Part shown: piece after piece, positions 43,869 to 56,300 of the stretch | How positions within the stretch are numbered: the stretch's first letter is position 1 | Layout of the letters: every line of letters begins with the position of its first letter | Notes under the pieces: generated by a model | The model's database searches: none | What the model was told of the DNA's origin: nothing | What the model saw: the letters and a program-made list of their open reading frames with translations, nothing else | Position numbers and translations under genes: made by a program | Assembly (NCBI RefSeq): GCF_002005105.1 | Contig: NZ_MSCV01000012.1 | Location: 87,314-151,313, forward strand | Length of the DNA stretch: 64,000 bases | Source: Methylocaldum sp. 14B | GTDB lineage: Bacteria; Pseudomonadota; Gammaproteobacteria; Methylococcales; Methylococcaceae | Direction of reading: 5' to 3'

Positions 43869-45440
43869 ATGAAATTCAATCGTTTGTCTGTCGCCATGGC
43901 GGCAACGGCGCTGCTCGGCGCCGGCGAAGCCTTCGCTCTCGCTCCCGGCGCGGCCGTGGATATCGAAATCTGGGCATCCGGCGCCACCGCACAGGACAAG
44001 GGCGTGGAAGCGCTTTTTTCCGAACTGTGCGTGGCCGGATCTCTGGACATCTACCGCGACAACGCCAACGCATCCAAGCCGGGGGCGCAGCACTCGGCCT
44101 ATTTCTGCACTCTCGACTCCACCAAGGTGACCGGCCTCAGCACCGTCAACCCGAACGTGTTGTTCCACAAACGTTCGCAGGGCGGCTCGGCGCAGGGCGT
44201 AACGCCCCTGATCCTCGATCAGGCGATCACGCACATGCAGATCAATAACGGCAACTGCAGCAAGACCGCCCCCGACTCCTTCTATCGCTGCACGCTCGCC
44301 AATGCGGGCGACACCATTCTGCACGAGTCCGATCTGGGCGTCAGCGACGTCAATCCGGATTTGTTCCGTGGGGCTAACGCGCCCATCGAGGGTGGCGTGA
44401 AGCAGCCGAACGTTACGACCAGCCAGGTCTCCAGCTTGCTGGACGTGACTCCGGCCGCGGGCCTGGTGTTCGGCATCCCGGTAACGCTGTCTCTCTATAC
44501 CGCCCTGCAGGACGCGCAGATGGACCAGGGCCGGATCCCCGCAGGCTGCGCGCTGGGCGATGACAGCAATCCCGATTGCATGCCCAGCCTCAGCTCCGAG
44601 CAAGTGGCTTCGCTGCTGGCCGGCAAGGTGCAGAACTGGAATCGATTCAAGGTTCAGGTCGGTGGCGCTTCCTCTGACTTCTTCACCAGCTATTCCGGCG
44701 GCATGGGGCTGACCGACAACAAGGTGGCGATCTGCCGCCGCGTCGACGGTTCCGGTACCCAGGCGCAAGCGAACGCGGTATTCCTGAACAACCCGTGCAT
44801 GGCCAGCGCGGTCCTTCCGGTGGCTTCCAGCAATGCGCTGAGCGGACCGATCGTGCCGTCGACCAACCTCGCCCTGAACGGCATCGGCCAGTCGGGTTCC
44901 GGGGACGTGGACAACTGCCTGGCCGATTTCAACGACGGCACCAACACCGGCGGCGGCAATTCCGGCAACAGCAAGCGCTGGGCGATCGGCATACAGAGCC
45001 TGGAAAAGAACTCCGGCAAGGATAAGAACGGCAATTCCATCGCTCGCAAGAACTACCGCTTCGTGAAGATCGACGGTGCCGCGCCCACGCTGGCCGAGGT
45101 GGCTGCCGGCCGCTACCCGGATTGGGTTGAGCAGACCTTCCAGTGGCGCAAGGCTTCGGTCGGCGGCCCGACGGGAGACGTGCTGACGATCCTGCAGAAG
45201 GTCGCTCAGGACGCCAGCAAGCCGTCGATCGTGAAAGACCTGAACGTGGAGTTCAATCATCCGTTCGGCCAGTCGGGCTTCCTGGCTCTCAGCACCAACG
45301 GCACCAACGCCCAGACCTTCCCGTTCGATGCGGCCAACAATCCGACGATCAACCTGACCCATAAACAGGGTGCTTCGCTGGATAACTGCCGCGCGCCTGT
45401 CGTCAACACCACCAGCGGTAAGAACCTGTTGGATCTGTAA
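43869..45440 (+). CDS. PstS-like periplasmic phosphate-binding-fold protein
   Basis: 523 residues, larger than PstS (about 340). Signal: SVAMAATALLGAGEAFA. PstS-superfamily landmarks: IEIWASGATAQDKG near the N-terminus, LAGKVQNWNRFKV in the middle, and ICRRVDGSGTQAQANAV, the usual RxDGSGT anion-binding segment. Several Cys pairs suggest disulphides and secretion. GGAG lies 8 nt before the ATG. It follows a PEP-CTERM gene and precedes tpsB. No PstABC lies here apart from the pstB relic at 25 kb, so it probably does not serve a classical transporter. Phosphate binding itself is inferred from fold only. Confidence 0.75.
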   Translation: MKFNRLSVAMAATALLGAGEAFALAPGAAVDIEIWASGATAQDKGVEALFSELCVAGSLDIYRDNANASKPGAQHSAYFCTLDSTKVTGLSTVNPNVLFHKRSQGGSAQGVTPLILDQAITHMQINNGNCSKTAPDSFYRCTLANAGDTILHESDLGVSDVNPDLFRGANAPIEGGVKQPNVTTSQVSSLLDVTPAAGLVFGIPVTLSLYTALQDAQMDQGRIPAGCALGDDSNPDCMPSLSSEQVASLLAGKVQNWNRFKVQVGGASSDFFTSYSGGMGLTDNKVAICRRVDGSGTQAQANAVFLNNPCMASAVLPVASSNALSGPIVPSTNLALNGIGQSGSGDVDNCLADFNDGTNTGGGNSGNSKRWAIGIQSLEKNSGKDKNGNSIARKNYRFVKIDGAAPTLAEVAAGRYPDWVEQTFQWRKASVGGPTGDVLTILQKVAQDASKPSIVKDLNVEFNHPFGQSGFLALSTNGTNAQTFPFDAANNPTINLTHKQGASLDNCRAPVVNTTSGKNLLDL

Positions 45441-45507
45441 AGGACAAGGGACCGGCTGGGAGGCCTGAAGGGCCGCGGGCCATTCGGCTCGCGGCCAAGG
45501 CAGGGAA

Positions 45508-45535
45508 GGGGGATGGGGCTTTTCGCCCATCCCCC
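45508..45535 (+). other. Intergenic hairpin before tpsB
   Basis: Stem GGGGGATGGG / CCCATCCCCC, no T-run afterwards. It contains the ATG at 45513, which argues against that codon as the tpsB start. Confidence 0.5.
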
Positions 45536-45647
45536 GCTTGCGTTTGTGCGGCGAGCGATCGAAGACAGGCCTAACGGGTGTTTTCGGTCCGGCGAGCCGC
45601 GATTGCGAAGGTGCCCCGCAGGGGCGGATAGAAGAAGTAGAAAAACC

Positions 45648-47297
45648 TTGTTTATACGTTTTCCGAATTCGAGCTTGCCGAAGATAAGCTGCACGTCCTT
45701 GTTTGTGCTTCTCTTGTCGGGGTTCGGCGAAGCCTGGGCGGAACCGCCCGGCGCCGGCACCGCCGCGCCCGATGCGGCGACAGACGTTCCGGCGGAACAG
45801 CCGATTTTCGACGTCATGGAATACCTGGTCGAGGGAAATACCGTGCTGGAATCGAAGACCGTCGAAAAGACGGTCTACCCCTTTCTTGGGCCGGGCAAGA
45901 GCATCGACGACGTGGAGAAGGCTCGGGAGGCGCTCGAAGCGGCATACCACAAAGCCGGCTTTCAGACGGTTTTGGTGGATATTCCGGAACAGGACGTCGA
46001 TCAGGGCATCGTTCGGCTCCATGTGACGGAAGGACAGGTGGAGCGGCTCAAGATCACCGGATCGCGATATTACTCTCTCGGAACGATCAGAGAGGGCGTG
46101 CCGGCACTCGCAAAAGGGGAGATTCCCAATATGCCGGCGGTGCAGGGCCAGCTCGCAAAACTGGGGGGCGAATCGCCGGACCGGGAGATCACGCCGATCC
46201 TCCGCGCGGGATCGACGCCGGGCAAGCTGGAAGTGGAGTTGCAGGTGAAGGACCGATTACCGCTGCACGGCAGCGTGGAGATGAACGGCCGCAATAGCGA
46301 GGGCACGAGCCGTTCCCGGCTGATCGCCTCGCTGCGTTACGACAATCTCTGGCAGCGCTTCCATAGCGCGTCCCTGCAATACCAAGTAAGTCCCGAAAAC
46401 TACGACGAAGTGGAAGTGTGGGCCGGAACCTACGTGTTGCCCACCGGAATCGCCGATACCCGGCTGGCACTGTATGGCGTCGGCATCAGTTCCAACACTC
46501 AGATCGCCACCGCGGGAGCTTTGTCGGTAGTGGGTACCGGCAACATTTTCGGCTTGCGCGTGGTGAAACCGCTAGAGCCGCTCGACGGCTATTTTCACAG
46601 CCTCACTTTCGGATTCGACTACAAGGAATTCAATCAGGGCCTGAGCCTGGTGGGGCAGGATCAGCAGAACACGCCCATCACCTACGCTCCCTTTACCTTG
46701 AGCTACGACGGCACGTGGCGGGACGAGTCCGCCGTGACCGCCATGAGCCTTGCCTCCCATTTTTCCGTCCGCGGACTCGGAAACGAGCAGAAGGAATTCG
46801 AGGACAAGCGCTTCGGCGCCCGAGCGAATTATCTGTACTTCACGGCCGATTTGAGACACGAGCGGGAGCTTCCGCTCGGCTTGCGGTTCCTCGCCAAGGG
46901 GGCCGGGCAGGTAACCGACTCGCCCCTCATCAGCAACGAGCAGTTCGCGGTGGGCGGACCGCAGAGCGTCCGGGGTTACTACCAAACCCAGCAGTTGGGC
47001 GACCATGGCGTGAACCTGTCGGTCGAACTGCAAAGCCCGGCGCTGATCGCGGAAGGATGGGGTTTCACGCATCAGCTGCGGGCGCTGGCGTTTTTCGACT
47101 GGGCCTATCTGTGGATCGTCGATCCGCTTCCGGCCAATCCGAGCTTTTATCGGCTTGCGTCCGCCGGCGCGGGTTTGAGGCTTCGGATGTTTCAGCATGT
47201 GACGGGCGAGCTGGATTGGGGGTATCCGCTGTATTCGCAGGGCACGGTGGACGTGGGCGAACAGCGGGTGGATTTTCGCGTGGCCTACGAGTTCTGA
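45648..47297 (+). CDS. TpsB-type outer-membrane transporter (ShlB/FhaC/CdrB family)
   Basis: About 549 residues from the TTG at 45648. A signal peptide (SLFVLLLSGFGEAWA) is followed by POTRA-type domains (FDVMEYLVEGNTVLESKTVE, GFQTVLVDIPEQDVDQGIVRLHVTEGQ) and a 16-strand barrel region with the family motif QSVRGYYQTQQLGD and a final Phe (YEF). It secretes the TpsA protein encoded 42 bp downstream across the outer membrane. ATG 45513 in the same frame would add 45 unlikely residues and lies inside a hairpin. Together with lapG and the cysteine hook of TpsA the pair resembles CdrB/CdrA. Confidence 0.88.
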   Translation: MFIRFPNSSLPKISCTSLFVLLLSGFGEAWAEPPGAGTAAPDAATDVPAEQPIFDVMEYLVEGNTVLESKTVEKTVYPFLGPGKSIDDVEKAREALEAAYHKAGFQTVLVDIPEQDVDQGIVRLHVTEGQVERLKITGSRYYSLGTIREGVPALAKGEIPNMPAVQGQLAKLGGESPDREITPILRAGSTPGKLEVELQVKDRLPLHGSVEMNGRNSEGTSRSRLIASLRYDNLWQRFHSASLQYQVSPENYDEVEVWAGTYVLPTGIADTRLALYGVGISSNTQIATAGALSVVGTGNIFGLRVVKPLEPLDGYFHSLTFGFDYKEFNQGLSLVGQDQQNTPITYAPFTLSYDGTWRDESAVTAMSLASHFSVRGLGNEQKEFEDKRFGARANYLYFTADLRHERELPLGLRFLAKGAGQVTDSPLISNEQFAVGGPQSVRGYYQTQQLGDHGVNLSVELQSPALIAEGWGFTHQLRALAFFDWAYLWIVDPLPANPSFYRLASAGAGLRLRMFQHVTGELDWGYPLYSQGTVDVGEQRVDFRVAYEF

Positions 47298-47339
47298 TTC
47301 CTAGGCAGTACCACGGGCGCAAGTATCGAGGTAAAGAGG

Positions 47340-50300
47340 ATGTCTGTTAAGAACCGGAATAAACCCGAGAATAAGACGATTGCCCTGAAGCCGCTCGCTG
47401 CCGCGGTGCGGGCATGCATGGCGAGCGGTATCTTGCTTAGCGCAAGCCCGCCGCCGGTCCATGCCGAGCTGCCGGTCGCCGCCGACGTATGGGCGGCCCT
47501 GGGAAACGCCACCCGCAGCGTGAATGGCGGCACGATGGTGATCAACCAGTTGACGGACAAAGCCATTCTTGACTGGAAGAGTTTCAACATCGGCGCGGAG
47601 AATGCCGTTCACTTCAATCAGCCGGCCGCTACCTCGGTGGCCCTGAACCGCATCCATCAAAACGACCCCAGCCGCATTTTCGGTGCCCTGACGGCCAACG
47701 GGCAGATTTATCTCGTTAACAAGAACGGCTTCGTATTCGGCAAGAACGCCCAAGTCAACGTCAATTCGCTGGTTGCCACCACGCTCAACATCAGCGAGGA
47801 CGTATTCAAGCGCGGCATTACCAAGGCGTTCGACCAGGACGGAACCGCCGCGCTGCAAGCGGGCGGCGAGACTTATCTCAAGGACGCGCAAGGCCGTTTC
47901 GTCTTCGACCAGAACGGTGAAAAAGTCAAAATCCAAATCTTCGTCCAGCCGGGCGCTCAATTGAAAACCAATGCTCCCGGCGGGCGGATCATCATTGCCG
48001 CGCCGTCGGTGGTGAACCAGGGGGCGATCGAGACCCCGGACGGCCAGACGATCCTGGCGGCGGCTAAGGACAAGGTGTATCTGCAGGAAGCCGATCCCGA
48101 TTCCGGCATCCGAGGGCTTCTGGTGGAGGTTGAGACCGGGGGTGACGTCAAGAACGTCGGCAAGATCATCACGGAAAGAGGCAATGCCACCCTGATCGGT
48201 TTTGCCGTCAATCAAGAAGGCCGGGTATCGGCTACCACCTCGGTCAGTCTGAACGGGTCGGTACGCTTGCTGGCGCGGGAGGGCCACCAAACCGTTGAAA
48301 GCGGAGGCAGAAAGCTGTTGCGCCCGATGAGCACGGCCCGCGTCCAGGATCTCGGGGACGGACTTGGGACACGAGCTACGGTAGAGCTGGGACCGAACAG
48401 TGTTACGGAGGTGATTCCGGACTCGGATAAGTCGAAAACCGCCGTGGACGCCCAGCCCCAGGCACGCTCGAAAATCGAGATCAGCGGCAGCAAGATCGTG
48501 CTTCGCAAGGATTCGACGGTTTACGCCCCGGCGGGAGAGATCGAGCTAACCGCTACGAAAAGTCCGGCCACGCCGCTGGTAGCCGGGGTCGAGAACGACA
48601 GCCGGATATACATGGAGTCGGGAAGCCGCATCGATGCTTCCGGCCTGAGAGACGTTTCCCTTCCGATGGAGCGAAACGTGGCGGAGGTGGAGTTGCGCTC
48701 TTTCGAGCTGCGGGACTCGCCGTTGCAGAAAAACGGGATACTGAAAGGCAAGACCGTGCGTGTGGATATCCGCGATCCGATCAAGATCGCCGATATTTCG
48801 GGAGCCTTGGCCCGCATCGAACGGAATATCGACGAGCGCAGCACCGCCGGCGGAACGATCCGAATCCGCTCGGAGGGCGACGTGATCGTCAAACCCGGCG
48901 CGGTGCTGGACTATTCGGGCGGCTCGGTCTCGTATCGCGACGGCTACATCAGCACTACCAAACTGATTTCGCAGGGCCGGCTATACGATATCGGCGAAGC
49001 GGATCCGAACCGCATTTACGACGGCGTGTTCGGAGAAGTGATCAAGGTTTACGAAAAGTGGGGCATTACCCGCCGCTGGTCGATTCCGGGGCCGCTCGGT
49101 CTCGGCCGCTTCGAGGCGGGCTACGTGGAGGGAAAGCCCGGCGGAGCTCTGGAACTGAGCGGCTACCGCGTGGCGCTGGACGGAGTACTGCGCGGAGAGA
49201 CGGTCGACGGCCGATTGCAGCGCACCGTCGGGAAGCGGGTGCCGGGAAGTTCCTTGACGATCGACGTAGGCATCGGCCAGGGGCGGCAGGCGGTCGTCTT
49301 TGCCGGTGACCACATCGTTCGCGATATCGGCGAGAAAGATGAGTTTCCGAAGAGCGGGTCGGGCAGCGAAAACATCCCCGCGCCCCTGGTGCTGGACACC
49401 GGCGCCCTGGCGAATTCGGAGTCCCGGCATGTGGCCGTGAAAAGCAGTCGGGGAATCACGATACAGGACGACGCCCGTCTGGCGCTTCCGGCCGGCGGCA
49501 GCCTCAAGCTTACAGGGGACCGAATCGACGTAGCCGGCGAGATTGGCATCCCCTCCGGATCGATCAGTCTCGAATCTCTCGGGAGCGCGGGGACACCGAC
49601 GTCCGGCGAGGTCACGCTGGCCTCCGGCGCGGCGATCGATGCACGGGGAGCATGGGTGAACGATACGCCCGATCTTCCGGGAAGCAACCGCTTTTCTCCG
49701 ATTGCCATAGACGGCGGAACGGTGGCGATCAAGACCAGGGAAGGGGATCTGGTATTGGAGGCCGGCAGCCGAATCGACGTGAGCGGCGGGGCTTGGCTGG
49801 ATGCGGACGGCCGCCTTACCGCCGGCCGGGGAGGCGATATCAGTCTGGCCGCGACCGGTTTGAACGGCGCGAGTCTGGTCTTGGACGGGGATTTGCGTGG
49901 ATTCGGCATCGACCGGAGCGGCACCCTGAGCCTGACCACCAACGAGATCGCCATCGGCGACGGGCCGGTGGTTCCGCATGCCGGTTCCGTGTTGAAGCCG
50001 CTGGTGCTGCCGTCCGATTTTTTCCAGCGAGGCGGGTTTACGGATTACCGGCTGACGTCGAACGTGTTCGGCATAACCGTCACCCCGGGGCTGGTCCATC
50101 CCTTGGTGCGCACACTGGAGTTGGGGAAGGGATTCGAGTCGCTGCCCGACGGCGGGGATTTGGCCGTGTACAGCCGCATCGTGGAGTTGCCGGAATTTCT
50201 CCGCCCCGCCGCTATCCTGAGCCTGGCGGTCGATCAGGCGAATACTTACGACAGCAAGGAATGGCTGACCGTTCAACGCGGCGCCGAAATTCGCACCGAT

Positions 50301-53300
50301 GCGGGCGGAAAAGTGGCCTTGGCTTCGGATACGGGGATTGCCCTCGGCGGCACGATAGACGCCCCTTCGGGTGAAATCTCGCTCCGAATCACCAAACCGA
50401 ACGTAGATCGGGGCTTCAACGACTCCCAGGCGATCTGGCTGGAGACCGGGAGCCGGTTGCTGGCGCGCGGCGCTTTCAAGCCGGAGCTGGATCCTCTCGG
50501 GCTTCGCAAGGGCGAACTGCTGCCCGGCGGCAAAATCAGTCTCGTCGCCGGCCGCGGCTATATTCTCGCGCAGGAGGATTCGCTGATCGATGCCTCGGGC
50601 TCTTCCCGCACGCTGGATATTCTCGAAAGAACGAGCGGCGGCCTGGGCCTTGAAATCACTCCCCGGCTGGTCGCTTCGCGCGGCGGCACGGTGAACCTGA
50701 CCGCAGCCGAGGGCATTCTCTGGGACGGCTCTTTCCGCGCGGCATCAGGCGGCGCAAACGCCGGCGGCGGCAGTCTCAATATCGAGCTGGATAAACGTCT
50801 ACGCCTCAAAGCGCGGGACATCGGGGGGGGGCCGTTCCCGGACGATGGTCCGAATTCCGACCAAGAGCTTCCCATCCCTCGTGTCATCGAGGTCTCCGCA
50901 TCGGATCGGACCCTGATTCCCGACGGTCTCGCTCCGGGCGCCAAAATCCCGGATCGGTTCTACGCACAGGCCTTGGTCGAGAGCGCTCAGATACAAGACG
51001 GGGGATTCGCTTCCGTCAGGCTGAGATCCAACGGTGACGGCAATGTCGGAGAAATACGGTTTTCCGGGGACGTTTCCCTGGCAGCCGAGCGGCAAATCGT
51101 GCTCGATGCGCCCAAGATTTCCTGGCAGCGGGAGGATTCGACGGATGCCGGACGGGTCGTACTTGAAGCCGCCTATGCGGCGCTGGGGTCCACCGATAGC
51201 CGCGTGGTTCCGGCGGCGACTTCCGGCGCCGGCGCTCTCGCCATCAATGCGCAAGCCATCGACTTGATCGGAGGTGCGAGTCTCCAGGGCTTTTCCGGCG
51301 CGAACCTGAACAGCTCGGGTGATATACGCGCTAGAGGCATCATTACGAATGCCAACGCCCAGCGTGACTACAAGGGCGAGTTCCGGATCGCCGGCGATCT
51401 GGAGCTGCGCGCCGCGCAGATCTATCCGGCGACCCTCACCGATTATGCGATCCGGGTCGAGGATGCGCCGGGCGCCACCATACGAATCGAGTCGTCGGGG
51501 CGCGCTTCTTCCCCCGTGTTCTCGGCGGGAGGCAGCCTGACTATCAACGCGCCCAACATCATCAGCTCGGGAGTGTTGAAAGCGCCCTTCGGCACGTTGA
51601 CGCTCGACGCCGACGATTTGCTCGAACTGACCAGCGGAAGCCTCGCCTCGGTTTCCGGCGAAGGATTGATCGTTCCTTTCGGCCGGACGCAAGGCGGTCT
51701 CGATTGGATTTTTCCCCTAGCCGAGAATAACAACCGCGTGTTCGGCTTGGAACGTGACCTGCAACAGGGTACCGAGCTGCTGCCGGAAAAGCGGATCAAT
51801 CTGAGAGGCCGCCAGGTCGCTCTCCAGGAAGGCGCCACCGTGGACATTTCCGGCAGCGGCGATCTCTATGCCTTCGAATTCGTCAAGGGACAAGGGGGTT
51901 CCGTCGACTGGCTGAATCCGGGCGACCCGGGGTTCCTGGACGGCAGTTTCGCCTATAGGCCGTCGTTTGCGGTGATTCCCGGTCTTAACGGACTCATGAC
52001 TCCTTATGATCCCATCGAATTTCCGGGCTCCGGCCTGACGGTCGGGGACAGCGTTTACCTCGCCGGGGGATCGGGCCTGCCGGAAGGCCACTACACACTG
52101 CTGCCCGCCCATTACGCCTTGCTGCCCGGCGCCTACCTGATCTCGCCGGAGCCGGGAACGCAGGACGTCACGCCGGGTTCGGTCGCGCGCAGGCTCGACG
52201 GCGTACCCATCGTCGCCGGGCAATGGGAGGCGGCGGGAACGGCCATCCGCGACTCCCGCTGGAGCGGATTCGCCGTGGAGACCGGCGACATCGCCAGAAC
52301 ACGCTCCGAATATCAGGAGTATCTGGCTAACGAGTTCTTCGAGGAGAAAGCCGCAGCCGAAGAAAAGCCGGTACCGGACTTGCCCGCTTCCGCGGGTACC
52401 GTCGCCGTGTTCGCGGAGGCCAGCCTGTCTTTACGCGGGACGGTTCTGGCGTCTTCGTCCTCGGGAGGGCTCGGCGGGCGTCTGGATATCGGCGCCGACC
52501 GGCTGGCGGTGGTGGGGCGCCGCGAGGACCTCGCGGCGATCGGAGAAGGCTATGTCGGTTTGGTCGCCGAGGAACTCAATGACCTGAACGTCGGAAGTAT
52601 CATGTTGGGCGGTTCCCGGAGCCGGGAAAACACGGGAAGAAGGCTCTCTGTCAATTCGCGCTCGGTGATCGTTGGCAGCGGGGCGCGGCTGAGCGGACAG
52701 GAACTCCTTCTCGCCGCACGGGAAAATCTGACTATCGCACAAGGTGCGGCGGTGGAGAGCGTCGGCAAAACGGAATCGTCGGGCGAAACCCTGCTGGTGA
52801 GCAACGATCCGAAGACCGGAGCTGCGGACAGCAACGGCGCCTTGGTCCGGGTATCGTCGTCGGGTCTTGCGACGGTCACGAGGGACAAGGCCGTCAGCGG
52901 AGCCCGCGGGACTTTGACGGTCGAAGCCGGAGCCCTCCTCAAGTCTTCCGGTTCGATTCTCCTGGACTCCACCAAGGACACCGTGTTCCACGGAACCGTC
53001 GAAATTCCCGGAGGAGACTTAGAGTTCCGCGCCGGCGCGATCAGCTTGGGCGAGGCTCCTGCCGGTACGGGCGGTTTGGTCCTGTCGTCCGGGCAGGTGA
53101 GCGCCCTGGGCGCGAACAACCTGATTCTGACCAGTCGCTCGGACGTCAATATTTACGACGGCGTTTCCGTCGGTCTGAAGCGGCTTACCATCGATGCCGC
53201 AGCATTGCGGGGCTTCGCCGAGGTATCCGACGAAGCAAGGATTTCGGCGGAGGCGATCACTCTGGCCAATACTTCCTCCCCGGCGACTGCCGGAGCGGGA

Positions 53301-56300
53301 AACGGGGAGGGGACGCTGACGCTGGATGCCGCAAACATCACGCTGGGCGGCGGAAACTTCGCGCTGTCCGGATTTCGGCAGGTCGCTCTCAACGCCGCGG
53401 AAAACCTCGGCGGGCAGGGAGAGGGAAAATATTCGGCGGACGGCGACCTCGTTCTCGCGGCCGGCCGGATCACCGGGGCGTCGGGATCGACGACGACGAT
53501 CGATGCGAGCGGTCACACCGTGGCAGTCCGGACGACCGGCAACGTTCCCGATTCCACTTCGGCGCCGCTGGGCGCGGCCTGGTCGATTACCGCCGACGCG
53601 ATCGTGCAGCAAGGCCGTTTCGATTTGCCGGGCGGCGCATTGGATCTCATCGCCTTGACCGGCGATATCTTGGTGGGAGCCGGCTCGAGTATCGACCTTT
53701 CCGGACGAAGCGTGAAATTCGATGATCAGGTCCGGTTCGCTCCGGCCGGTCGGCTGAATCTGGTCGCGAACTCGGGGAATATCGATTTCGCTTCGGGAGC
53801 ATCGGTCAATCTGGCGGGGGCCGTAGGCGGCGGCGATGCCGGCCTCCTGAACATACGGGCACCGCACGGAACCTTCCGCTGGGAAGGGCAGGTCACCGCG
53901 GGTGCGGCCGACGGTTACCGGCAGGGCTCGTTGATGCTGGATGAGATGGACTTCGGGCCCGGCGGATTCTCGGCGCTCAATGCTCATCTGCGCGATGGGG
54001 GTTTTGCCGATGAAATCGACCTGCGTCAGCGTAGCGGCGACGTCGCGATCGGCGGGGGCGATGTTGTCCTTGCCCGCCGGTTCAGCCTGCGGGCGGACGA
54101 GGGCGCGGTCGATATCTCGGGCGAGATCGACGCGTCCGGAACGGAAGGCGGGGAGATCGAGATCGCGGCCCGCAACGGGATCGTGCTCGGTGGCGGCGCC
54201 CGTCTACGAGCCGCCGCGCATGGCGAAGGCGAGCGCGGCGGCCGCGTGACGCTGGATACGGTGCATCCCGACGACGCGGGATCGGGCCTGCTCGACTTGT
54301 CCGCGTCCGGCGGCTTGATCGACGTCTCGGGCGGCAGCGGCGGCGCCGGCGGATTCGTGCATCTTCGCACCGGGCGCGACGCGGGAGGGAACGTCGCCGT
54401 GACGGACATCCGCACGAAAATCACGGGTGCGTCGCAGGCGGATCTGGAAGCGACATGGGTATTCGAGGGTGAAACCGTCATCGATGAGGCGCGAATCCAG
54501 TTTTTCCAGAACGACGTCAACACCTTCATGGCCTCTGCGCCCGCGTTGGTAAACGAATCCGGGGCGGCGATCGAGCTAACTCCTGGGGTGGAAGTGCGCG
54601 GAGCGAACCTGAAGCTCGTGTCGACCTGGGATTTCGCCTCGGACTATCCATCGTGGCATCCGGACGGCATTCCCGGTTACCTCACTCTCAACGCGACCGG
54701 CGGCAACCTCGATATCAACGCTTCGCTGACCGATGCCTTCGCGCTCGGTTCGGTGCTTCCCGGAGTACTTCCCGATTATCAGGACTTTCTGCAGCCCGGT
54801 CTCTCGTGGAGCTACCGCCTGACCGCCGCGAATAACATCAATCTGGCGGCCAATCAGGTGGTTCGCACGGGCACCGGCACCATCACGCTGGAAGCGGGAG
54901 GCGATATCGTGTTCGAGGAAGGAGCCACCGACTCTGATCGCGCCGCGGCGGTCTATACCGTCGGCCGTCCGACCGATGGGGATTCGGACGATCCGGCGGC
55001 CGATCGGCGCTACGGCTCGATGGACGATTTGCTGGTGGCGCTAGGATTCTATGCGGAATATCCGGTCGACGGCGGCGATATCGCGATCAAAGCCGGCGGC
55101 AACATCAAGGGCGCCGCTACCGGCCAATTGATGACCGATTGGCTGGTGCGGACCGGCGACTGGAGTCGTCGGAACGACCACACCGAGGAACGGCCGACCA
55201 TGTGGGGCATCAATCTGAGCGGGGATCCCGACGCACCGGATAGCCGGTTTTTCAATCAGAACGTCGGCGCCCTGGGCGGGGGCAACGTCCGGGTCAGCGC
55301 CGGGGGCAGCGTGGAGAATCTGTCGGTCATGGTTCCCACGACCGGCAAGCCGGTGGGGCAACGTGCAAGCCCGGACGACCCTGTCAACTTCCTGACGAAC
55401 GAGTTCGTGGTTCAGGGGGGCGGCAATATCGATGTTTCGGCCGGCAAGGATCTCCTGGGCGGCGTCTATTTCACCGGTCTTGGCGAGGGGCGCATGCGGG
55501 CCGGCGGCAATTTCGGGATCGGGGCGAACGGTCTCGCTCCGGTAGTGGCGCTGGGGTCCTCCCAATTCGAGCTTTCCGCCCGGCAGAATCTCACCTTGGG
55601 CGCGGCCTTCAATCCGACGGTTCTGGAACAAATCAAGAAGCCGGATATTTCGGGAATCGAAAGCTATTTCTTCACTTACAGCGATGCCAGTGCGATCGAT
55701 TTGTCGTCCGTCGGCGGCAAGGTGACGCTGCAGAACGATACCGACCGGCTGGCCCTGGGGAGCTTGACGTCGGAGAGCAAATTCGCCGCGTCGATTTATC
55801 CGGGGACGCTCAAGGCCACCGCCTTTTCCGGCGATATTTCGATCGAGCGTTCGTTCAAGATGTATCCCGCTGCGCGGGGACAGCTTGAGCTCCTCGCCGC
55901 CAATAACATAAGCACCGGGGCGGGAGGGGGGTTCGTCGACATCAACATGTCCGACGCCGATCCAGCGCTTCTCCCGAATCCGCAAATTCCGGCATCCGTG
56001 ATGTCCGGCAGTGACACCACGGCGGACGCCCGGTTCGATCCGCGCGGACGCGCCGAGCTCATTCACGCAGCCGTGCCGGTCCATGCGTCCGATACGGTTC
56101 CGGTGCGGGTCGTCGCGGAGCACGGGAATATTGCGTTCCGACGCGGCAACGAGCTCCGCTTGTACACGCCGAAAGCTGCGGTCATCAAGGCCGGGGGGGA
56201 TATACGCGATTTCACCTTCAAGGGGCAGAATCTGAGGGACGACGATATCACCGTCATTCACGCCGGACGGGATATTCGGTTCAGGTCCCCGCGCAATCCC

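Noticed and set aside
45513..45650. ATG 45513 as tpsB start
   Set aside because: It lies inside a strong hairpin and would put 60 non-hydrophobic residues before the signal peptide.
43812..46022. 736-residue minus-strand ORF opposite the PstS-like and tpsB genes
   Set aside because: It is antisense to two well-supported genes, starts and ends inside them and has low-complexity Arg/His/Val composition typical of reverse-frame shadows in GC-rich DNA.
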